NCBI GenBank assembly: GCA_949358305.1
Contig: OX442317.1
Coordinates: 620,001-684,000, forward strand
Origin: Strigamia acuminata
Taxonomy: Eukaryota > Arthropoda > Chilopoda > Geophilomorpha > Linotaeniidae
Length of the DNA: 64,000 nt
Reading direction: 5' to 3'
The position numbers were made by a program, and so were the translations under genes. The notes beneath the pieces are model-generated. The model searched no databases and was not told the origin of the DNA. It was given only the letters and a program-made list of their open reading frames with translations. Positions 55,101 through 64,000 of this stretch are shown piece after piece (within the stretch, counting starts at the first letter, position 1; every line of letters starts with the position of its first letter).

Positions 55101-58100
55101 ATTTTCTACAAAATAAAAAATAAAAAATTGCTTTCCTTTCATTGTGCTTCTATTCGTGGCACCCCTCCCGCTTTTATGTGGCACACTGCCATCTGTAAAC
55201 ACCAGACGACGTGTTTGTATTTCTCGAATGAGCATGCTCAGTTGTGTTTGTCATCAGAAGCATCTGGCTAGGATTACTGGAGAAATTGTAAAGGTGCTTT
55301 TGCCACACGGTCCACACGGTGTTTTCAATGAAGAATGCATTTCCTGCACCCCCCGTAACCCGTTACCCGTTACCCGCACACAATTAGTAAAACAAAGCAA
55401 ATTTTCGGGTTTATTCGCAACAACGTGGACATTTTCTTCACATATTTGATGACGTTTAAGTGTGCAGCGCGATGCTTAAGCTCCTTAATATAAATTGGTT
55501 TGTGGCTAATGCTATTTGGGAATGGTGTAAGATTAAATAAAGATTAGGCGACCCGTGCAGAATAAAAGCAATTTTTGTTTTAATTTAATTCGATAACTGA
55601 CTACAGATGGAGACGCTTCTTTTTCCACCCGGATTTATTTTCGAGTGTACGTGAATTGTTTTTATTACTCAAGAAATAGTTAAGGATAATTGTGACAGTA
55701 AATAACACGGAGCTTGTCGCGTATTGCCTTAGTTATCGCCACCAACATTACCTAGCAACCTTCCCTGACATGCTTTCTCATTCTCAGTCGACAATATTTT
55801 CTTATTTCTGTCTCGTTACACCTCAATCTCTATATTTACTTCTGCCCTTGTCCTACCACTCCTAACCCACAATTTCTTCTTCTTTTTTCCACTTCATTTT
55901 TCATCCATTATTTCCATCATTTTTTTTATAAAAAAAATAATTAAATATTAAATTTAACTAGTAAATTTTATTTTTATCTTATTTCTTTTCGCTTAAAAGT
56001 TATTCGGAGCAAAAAGCAGGCAAATCTCTCTCCGTCTCTCCTTCCTTCGAAAGCCTTCAACCTTCTTTTCCTTATCGTCTTCATTTGCATGTATAATTCT
56101 CATTTCGCTGGCTTATCACGAATGATTCATCACAAAGACAAATTACTTTGCTGATAAATGCACACCTTGCACTGACACGCGCACGCGCACGCAGGCGCAT
56201 CAACCGTTAACGTCCAAATCAAATCGGCTATTTAAAATTTCAAAAACAAATACCATTAAATCCATTTTAATTAACATTTTGCATTAAAAAGAAAGAGAAA
56301 ACAAGTTTAATTAACCAAGCACAATTATTCCTTCCTTCCTTCTATCCCTTTTTGAAAAATTCGCCATTTTTTTTAATCCCTCCAACTGCAAACTGGAAGC
56401 AGCTTGTCCAAACGACATTACTTTCGCCTGGGATTATGGGCACCGTCTCGGATTCACTGACCGACCCAGCTGCTGCCCTCCAGCGCCGCAGCTCAACGCC
56501 ACAGCCGCAGCCGAATTAATAGAGACAGGGATCAAAGGGAAAAGGAGACATATCGCCCAAAGCTTGCATTATGGATGAAACGACGAGGATTAAACTCCCG
56601 GGAACCCAACGCTCAGCTCAATCTGTGCGCAATGCCACGCAGTCAAGCCCACACGAGCGGGGCTTTTGTAATTGCATTAGAAAAGTTGAAAAAAAAATAA
56701 GAAATATAAAATATATAAAAAAGAGCACCTCAAGATTATTAATAATAAATTTAAAATCAAATTTGTTTGTCACATAAAATAAGAAATAAATAAAAGCAAT
56801 AATAATAAAAGAAATAAAAGTTTGCGTCTAATTTATTATCCAATTGCGCAACGAGCATTTTCACTCCTTTGGTCGCGAGCAAGAGCAAGGTCCATGATTT
56901 GAACACGCCTCATGGGAAGACGTGCACAAGGAGCACAAGGGGATTTATACGTGCACACGAGACAAGACAGAATTACAAACGGAAATCAGTTTGCCGTCTT
57001 TGTAAAGTCCTCCTTAATCCTTCGCTAGTGAGCAACAAATGAAACTGCGGTGCTTTTGGCAAAGTGAAGTGAGCCTGAGAAAGAAAGAAAGGAGAAGAAA
57101 GGAAAGACTTTTGGGATATTTCCTAATTCGTGTATTTATTAAGAAAAACACCGCAAAAAGGTGCAATTAAAACGCCCTCCATCCCAGTCGGTCTGTTTGT
57201 TTGTTTTGTCTTCGCACCAACACCTACACCCTAACCTAACATTAGCAAATTACTTTTTAATGGAGACGCATCGCGACAAATAACTCACATATTTCATCCC
57301 CCAAATAAGAAAACAAACAGATTACAGCGTGCAAACATCGATCTGGAAACCAGTTGCACCCTGTAATTAAATCCGGCTTGTTATCGCGTTTTATTTCCGT
57401 TTTTCCCACAACCATCTGTCCGTTCAATTCAATTTGTTCCCGGTTTTGCGTGCTGCCCACGCCAGCTGAAAGCGAGATGGAAGACGAGTGCCAGAGAGGC
57501 AAGCAAAGCAAAGAAAAGAGAAGAAAAAGAAGAGAAAAAGAAGAGAAAAAGGGAGAGATGAGTCTTGGGGCGGTGTGTTTGTGAGTCAATGACGACTTTC
57601 CATTCTGGCACCACCCAGCTTTTCAATAAAACATGAATCCTAATGGGACTACGTGAATCAAATTCTGCTCCGACCAGAGGTAAATATATGGCTTCTAACC
57701 CGCTATCCTCCTCCCTCCCTCCCTCCCTCCCTCCAACTAAACCGCCTCGTTCTTCCACTTCCTTACTAGTAGTGAGCAGATTTAATTGCGGAGAAGGGAG
57801 AACACAGGGTGCAGAGTCGGTGGGAGGTCGATGAGACGTTTCCTTCCGAAATCCGAATCGAGACACATTGCTCTTTTTTCCACTCGGCTCGTCGCCTAAT
57901 TTACTACCGACTAACTCACCCCCAATTACAGAAACAAACAAGATATTTCACTAGCTGCATTCAACAACTACAATATTTTCTGTTTTAATGACATCAAAAT
58001 ACACTTAAACTAAAATTGCTACCGGTATTTGTATTTGCATTTGCCAGAAATTAGTTCCCTTTATAGTTTGTTCTTATTCTTAGTTCTTTGCAGCGTCCAA

Positions 58101-61100
58101 ATCTCCAATGCAATCTGAGCTTACTGTAGGAAAGAAGGAATGTTCGTAGGTGAAGCCACCACCGAGAGCTGACCGGATGGGGGTGCAACGAAAAGGGGCT
58201 TAAGTCATTAGCCGCGGAGGATTGTGGGGGTGCCGGGCAGGCGGCACCGAGATTTGTCATTAGTGAACGAAGCCCTCTTCCATTCTCAATGACCAATGTC
58301 CATCAGAGTGGACTTAATACCAGTGGGGATTTCACTCTTCTCGCTCTCGCTCTTAAGACATTTATGAAGCACACTCTTCGCCCACGCGCGTCCCACCCCC
58401 TCCCTATCAATGATTGGATTGAGAATGGACTCCGAGGTCATCAATAGTGCTTGCTTTTCCGCTCTCATCATCCCCATCATCCCCATCGCTGTAATTGATA
58501 GGAAAATCATTTCTGCAAACAACGCGCAATATTGTAAACAAAATTAGCTCGCAACTTCTCCAAATTGATTCCAACAAACTGCCCCCTGCCTGTCCCTTCC
58601 TTCCCCCTGTAATTACAAGCGCTGCGCCAAATAAATGTTGCTCGGCCTTAACTCTAATTCATCTTTAAAAATCGATTTCCACCCGCTTTTTCAAACATCC
58701 AAGACGCCAGGGTGCGTAAACTCCTTTCGAAAATCTTCCTTGTTTGCCTTTCCAGCTCCTGAAAAATTCACCCACGTCAACGCACAACACGAAAAATCTG
58801 TTTGTCCATTTAAAACGTACCGGAAGAGAAGGGAAAAAAATAAAGAAATAATAAAGAAATAAAAAGACATAAATGTTCAATGTGCAACGGTCTTGATAAC
58901 AAGAAATCGCCTCGACCATTCGGTCCAGTGTGTTCGAATTGTCTTATTGATTGTGGTCACAGCTCTTTGACCACGTCCGTTTCCTGCCATTATCTCACAG
59001 GGTTATGGCTTATTTCGAGATAAACACGCAGCAATAAAATGCAACATTTTTAATCACTGCCGATGCCGAGCGAACAATAAAAACACTGAAAAGGAGAAGT
59101 GCAGCATTTCGAGATAGACAAACGTCCCCAAATCCGCTCGGACAACAAAAAGCGCGCTCCGAACAAGGAACAACCGGTCGACAAACTTTTCAATCATACT
59201 GAGCCTGGAATCAAGAGCAACAACATTTCCAGCGTTGCTCGGGTCCAGCAGATAAAATTGCCAATCAAATAGCAATAAAACACCGAACTAGAAAACCGAC
59301 ACGAGACGTATATGGACTCGGTCGCAAATTTACAGCTTACCTTTCATCTAAACTGCATTAACCTGCGCCCATTCTTGCTCCATGGCTCGTGCACTTGTTG
59401 CACCATCAATTGCCACATCAAACCAACGTGTATCAACCCCAAACTCGGTAATTGCGCGCCCAAATGACACCGGATAAAATTAAAATGCCAAAATGCCTCT
59501 TTTTCTTCACCAAACGCCATTTTGCCGTTAATTTTAAAGAAATTCACTACTCTCTTTTTCACTTTCTCCTCGCCGTTCTCTTCATTAAAAACATTTAAAA
59601 TTTGAGATTCGAGCAGAGTGGTTGCATCAATTAGAGTCAGCGGCAGCAGGAGCATTAATTTCAACTTGCTTATTACATAAACTTTTCATTTTCAACAGAG
59701 TTAGTTGTCTATTAAAAATATTTCATCTTGCAGCCATCTTGCAAATTTAATTTAAAAAAGAAAATAGAAAACTTTCAACATTTTTCCAAATTGAAATAAC
59801 ATTTTTCACTTTTACGAGAAAAGTGTCACGACCAGGACCCAATTTCCCAAATCTGGCCAAAATTTGAGGAAAACGCGCCATTTTTTTTCCTGCATTTTTT
59901 TGTGATGTTGCCAAAGTGAAAAAAAAATTTAATTGCTAAATGAAAAATAATCCTGCCCGTGTCAGTCTCCACCAGAGGGAGGAGGATGGAAAAAATGGAA
60001 TAAATTCGCATCAGGCGGATCCGTGTGAATAATAAAACATGTAGAGGAAATAGCAGCAAATCAGAGGCCCATACGTCGAGTTTTGCGTGCGAATCGTGAA
60101 TAATTAATGGCGTTATTTAAATTTTTTACATCTCTTTACTATAGCTGCTTGTGCATCTCTTTGGAGTTTTGCGGTGGCAACTCGCACTTGTTTGACTTTA
60201 TGAAGCCAGTCTATTATCAACGGGAATGCCTTTATTTCCAACCATCTTGTACATTATTCATCACCTTTTGCTTGTTAACACCCAGTGCTTAGAAATGGAG
60301 AAATTTGTACCGAACGTTCAATATGAAAAATTGCCCACACATTGAAAATAAAACACACCATTTCTCCAACATTCCGCTTTTTATATGTAATACGCGTGAA
60401 TTGTAAATTGCAAGCGCCAGGAAAATCAAATCTCGACAAAGTGTTTTTACTCAAAAACTCGGCCAGCAAAACCAATTTAATTAAAGGTCAAGTGCGCCGA
60501 CTCAAAGCAGCCAACACTGGCTTTGCACCAAATCTTTCGCGACGCTAATATTTTCTTTAATAATTATTTAAATGAGCCTCCTCCTCTATTATTACTCAAT
60601 TCGCCCTCTCGTGCTCCCAAAACCGCTATTAAATTCCCTGAAATCTGAATAAGCCCAATCAATTTTAAAATTTAAAACAATAAATTTAAACTCATTTTCG
60701 CGTAATGAATTTTAAACAAAAAAAAAGACAAAAAAACCTTGAAAAATATTTTTTTTTTCTAAAAATGTTCAGTCCACATCTTTTGACGTGCTGAGAAGAT
60801 CAAAAAGTGTCTATGGAATAAAAATGCAAGCCCTCTTCCGGTTCACCCAGCTGCTACATCCCAAACACACATCCCTACTCGATCCTCATTGTAAATTAAA
60901 CGTGAGTGGTGGCTGCATTAAAGCCATACAATAAAAATAACAAACTTTGCAGAAGCCAATATTCTACACAAAACCAAAGAAGAAGAAAAAACAGAAGGAG
61001 AAAAAACACATGCCAGATGCTTTTCTATGGCAGTTAATGCGTTCAAGTTGTAAAACTTGTTTACAATGTGCCAACACATTCAAAAAAATTTTTTTTCCAT

Positions 61101-63809
61101 TTTCCTTTCCAAGATTTAAATAATAAAAAGGAAAAAAAATTGCAAAAAATTCTAATGATAAATGATAATGAAGAAAACATAAAAATAAAAAAGCCATTTC
61201 TAATTCGACACTAAAAATGAAATTAATCCGATTGAGAAAATCTCCATCAAGTCGCGGACAAACATCACTCAACAATATTAGCGAATGCTCTCTCTTAACA
61301 GACATAGTCGATGACACCGAGCGAGTCACATCAACACTATCCATGAATTTCTTTTCTGTTTAGAAGATGGCCGAGTGCCAGAAGCGCGTTTCGCTCAACA
61401 CACGGCTCCTTAAAGCCACACTTCCGGTTTCCATAGACGCGTCTAACACTCTTATTTACAGCGAAATTAACAAAATCACATTTTGCTTCCTCCGTATTTA
61501 TCAATTACCAAATCGGAAACCTTTTCACTTCGATAAATGAATGGTTCAAGAAATTTCTTTGCAAAAAAAAAAAGATGGAAGCCAAAAATTCGCGTCTCCA
61601 CTGAACCCCGCCCTCCTCCCACGCAGACGGTTCTTATTCACGGTTGAGAAGCGTGTTGAAAAACAGACACGTCAGAAGAAGGGAAAAAAGGGGGAGAAAA
61701 GCTATTTCCAAACTCATCAACACGATTGAGAAACATTCACAACTTCACCGACTCCTACTTACTTCCTGGGACTATAAATAAAATTCGTGCCGAGTTCTAC
61801 TCACTTAAATAAATGAATAAAAAAGATATATAAAAAAATAAAAAAATAAAACAGAATAGAAAGAAGAAAAAAAGTGCGCATTTTCATCATCAACATCATC
61901 TTTTATTTATATGTCAATTCCAGTTATAATCATTTTCCACCAAACAGCTGCTGCCATTTTGGAGCGGTTCCATCAGTGTGTTTCCAATCCGGATGTCACT
62001 AGAGGTCGCCCAAACAAGTTTAGGTTTTTCAAGATTAACTCCGTCTTGATTTATTTATTTCTTGAATGAAAAACAAGAGTAAACGCATGTCGACAATAAG
62101 GATTTTCAAGTAAAAGTAATTGAAACAAGTGCTAAGTTGTTTGCTCGTTAATCCAATTTCTGCGTAAAAGAAGTGGCAATTTTAATTGCGAACATTTAAT
62201 TAATTGTACAGATTCCTCACCACCACTCCAATCACTTTTTTTCCTCTCTACTTCTTTTGCTTCTTTTAAGAGACTCTATCTCGCTCTTCTTTTTAATTCC
62301 CTTCAGACCCACATCCACAAGCTGGACAATAATTGATGCAGTTAACACCTCGAGAAACCAAAATGAACTTTGTCTCGGATTCACTCCTCCCACGAGACTT
62401 TTACAGCAAACCGACTCTTCGTGATGTCTTCACCACCACTTGCGAAACGAACCGCTTTACCGTTTTACCAACCCACTTTCTCGTCCCATCCCATATTCCC
62501 ATCGTTTCCATCATTCGGCTCCGATCGAAAAACAATGGGCTTTTCAATACGACTTTGCATCACTATTACCCAATTAATGACCGCATTTACACACCGTTTA
62601 TGCAAAACTGGAAAATAACGAGTTTGGCCGACCGCCAGACACTCCAATCCAAATAATCCAAATAATCGGCAAAGGCAATACAGTAAACGCCTAAACGGAG
62701 AAAAATGCCCCTGTTGCTGCAAAAAGCGGCTCGCCCGCACACATTTCTATCAAAGAAACGGTCCTCCAGTAGTATATTCACGCGATCCCTTCCCTTCTCC
62801 CTTTAAACCTTCGAAAAGTGCAAAAAGATTGAAAGATCTCGATTGAATTCGCACATTCGAAACCCTTTTAGTTAGAAAAAAAAAGAAAAAAAGAATGGAC
62901 GATTTTCGACTTTGCAATCAATCTTTTAGCTACGTGTCTACACACGGCACTAAAACATCCATTTCCCAACATCTTGCCCACCTCCGGCCTCTCGTTCAAA
63001 ATTCCACTCAAGCACCATTACAATCTCTCTGGCGCTTCACAAGGCGGACTAATGCAGAGCACGCGCCATTATCACCTTCAGGTGGTCAGCATACCCAAGC
63101 AGACCAACAGTGACGACACGGGTCGTAACCTTCCGCCGTTGAGCACACTCGCCAGCCAATAAACACCGACTCGACTCGTCTCGTCTCGTCGCTGCGACGA
63201 GACTTTTCCACTTCGCGCATCAAAAATAAAAACGAAATTAAAAACAAAACAAAACAAAAGAAAACAAAATCCTTCGTCTTCAACTGCAATTCCCTCGGCT
63301 CCTGCAACGTCTTTGCAAGTCTAAATCGAGTCAGCAACTCGATAATTAAAGGCACAAGCCTATTCGGCACACTGAATTTTCAATTCCAATTTACCAACGA
63401 CCAGTTAGGCGCTCAATCAATTCGCCCCCTAACGGTCTAATTGAAACGCTTCACAATTTACACAAATTCGCTCGTCTTACAACACTTTCCTTCACACTTT
63501 CAAAGAAAAAACATGGAAATTTGCATGAAATGATGATAATAAAAATAAAAAAATGATTTACCGTTTTATTTCCCAGTTGTCGCACGATACAGTGCAAGTA
63601 AGCAGTCTTGCCCAGTTGAGCCGTCACGTTGACGGGTGTGGATGAGTCGAAATAAGGTCCCGTTGGATTATCGAACGGGGGCGGAGGTGGCGGTGCTTCG
63701 TCCTGAGCAAAATTCTCGGCCGATTGCGACGCTCGACTGATCAATTCGTGAACCATTTCCGGAGAGAGTGTGTTTATGGACGTCGATTCCAAGTGACCAC
63801 TGGCAGATA
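48994..63809 (-). CDS. dpr: Dpr-family neuronal Ig-domain cell-surface protein, 3' four exons (5' end outside)
   Basis: Dpr proteins (defective proboscis extension response) are two-Ig neuronal surface proteins that bind DIP partners in synaptic matching. Exons, 5' to 3': 63809-63562, 54472-54262, 50583-50287, 49121-48994. All junction phases agree and all have GT..AG borders. Ig1: STPVNVTAQLGKTAYLHC, then VSWVRHQDLHILTVGRYTYI, then DAGAYECQVSTEPKMSL, a very characteristic Dpr block. Ig2: HVKTESAFTLQC, FWYHQG, DAGNYTCSPSDANST. The tail APMQHGRHSASDHF is followed by hydrophobic SFLLWSIQVLLILW, a likely GPI or membrane anchor, and TAA. Introns are 9.1, 3.7 and 1.2 kb, as is common in neuronal genes. 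The signal peptide exon is upstream of the window. I cannot say which dpr paralogue this is. Confidence 0.93.
49122..50286. other. dpr intron (1.2 kb)
   Basis: Donor GTAACC at 50286 and acceptor at 49123. No other feature seen. Confidence 0.7.
50287..50583 (-). CDS. dpr: dpr exon encoding Ig domain 2
   Basis: 297 bases, acceptor TTTTTCAG, donor GAATG|GTAACC, phase 1 at both ends. It encodes VPKAQIPGAPDIHVKTESAF to HVLN with the two Ig cysteines (TLQC and NYTC) and the Trp of FWYHQG. Confidence 0.92.
50584..54261. other. dpr intron (3.7 kb)
   Basis: No alternative exon recognised. It contains GCCAGATGGCGAC near 51619 and CGCCACGAGATGGCGCCG near 52331, which resemble the CTCF-like motif, and a GA microsatellite at 52131-52149. 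Confidence 0.6.
54002..54023. repeat. short perfect hairpin in dpr intron
   Basis: TAATACCCCG and CGGGGTATTA are exact complements around GA. It is GC-rich in an AT-rich context. Confidence 0.6.
54262..54472 (-). CDS. dpr: dpr exon encoding most of Ig domain 1
   Basis: 211 bases, acceptor TTCTTGCAG, donor GTGG|GTAAGT. It encodes VSWVRHQDLHILTVGRYTYI through LQIRYTQLKDAGAYECQVST to LNVV, diagnostic of the Dpr family. Confidence 0.95.
54473..63561. other. dpr intron (9.1 kb)
   Basis: No exon, RNA gene or transposon recognised on either strand. It contains an ATTACCTAGCAAC X-box-like motif at 55747 and a (CTCC)n run near 57708-57733. Confidence 0.6.
63562..63809 (-). CDS. dpr: dpr exon: linker and start of Ig domain 1
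   Basis: 248 bases, acceptor TTATTTTAG, donor AAACG|GTAAAT. It encodes SASGHLESTSINTLSPEMVH, a six-proline run, then GPYFDSSTPVNVTAQLGKTA and YLHCIVRQLGNKT. It starts with two bases of a split codon, so another coding exon must lie upstream, beyond the window. Confidence 0.92.
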
Positions 63810-64000
63810 CTAAAATAAAATAAAAACAAAAATAAAATACAAAAATAAAAACAAAAAATTAATAAATAAATAAATCGAAATCATCCAAAAGAAATAAATT
63901 TTTGAAAAAAAGAAAAAATCAAACATAAAAAAGAAACTTTTCAGCAGAGGTTGAGATATACGAGCACCATTTTATTTTATACGTAGGAAATTGTATAGCA
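63810..64000. other. start of the next dpr intron (window edge)
   Basis: AT-rich, no exon visible. Confidence 0.6.

Noticed and set aside
63086-63370. Minus-strand 94-codon ORF upstream of dpr Ig2
   Set aside because: Lies inside the 9.1-kb dpr intron with no homology or suitable splice phase.

Overview
This is a eukaryotic, AT-rich nuclear window, almost certainly from an arthropod. It has split genes with GT..AG introns, a dpr-type neuronal immunoglobulin gene, phase-1 calcium-binding EGF exons, LDL-receptor (LRP) propeller exons, and transposable elements with target-site duplications. I cannot name the species. No operon, CRISPR array, tRNA or rRNA was seen.

Layout. (1) 1-3.8 kb: a broken relic of a DUF229 gene, two LRP-type YWTD exons, a small inverted-ended repeat and a decayed 15-bp minisatellite. 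(2) 4.0-11.35 kb: a non-autonomous hAT-like DNA element (8-bp target duplication) split by a very young Ty1/copia retrotransposon. The copia element has LTRs that read as identical and an open 1479-codon pol frame, but no recognisable Gag capsid region. (3) 11.36-17.77 kb: minisatellites, a decaying string of EGF exons and fragments of an Ig receptor-like gene. (4) 17.77-29.56 kb: the most striking object, a long inverted repeat with arms of about 5.9 kb separated by only 41 bp. Each arm carries a DUF229-family gene copy, a run of EGF-type exons, a tandem array of 313-bp units that are themselves hairpins, a purine/pyrimidine composite satellite and a small foldback element. The centre of symmetry is packed with CTCF-like and CRE (TGACGTCA) motifs. 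(5) 30.68-33.74 kb, minus strand: a complete eight-exon MPP10 (MPHOSPH10) gene for a U3 snoRNP / small-subunit processome protein. (6) 33.7-49.0 kb: a long non-coding stretch with several RFX X-box-like motifs. (7) 49.0-63.8 kb, minus strand: four exons of a dpr-family gene (two Ig domains and a hydrophobic C-terminal anchor); its 5' exons lie beyond the window.

The two intact host genes (MPP10 and dpr) are unrelated neighbours. The first 30 kb is accessory sequence in which one ancestral association, DUF229 next to EGF/LRP exons, appears repeatedly in different states of decay and was finally duplicated head to head as a giant palindrome. Lesions shared by both arms predate that duplication and private lesions postdate it, so the palindrome can be relatively dated from its own sequence. 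Splice models, arm coordinates and motif calls were read by eye and no alignment was run.
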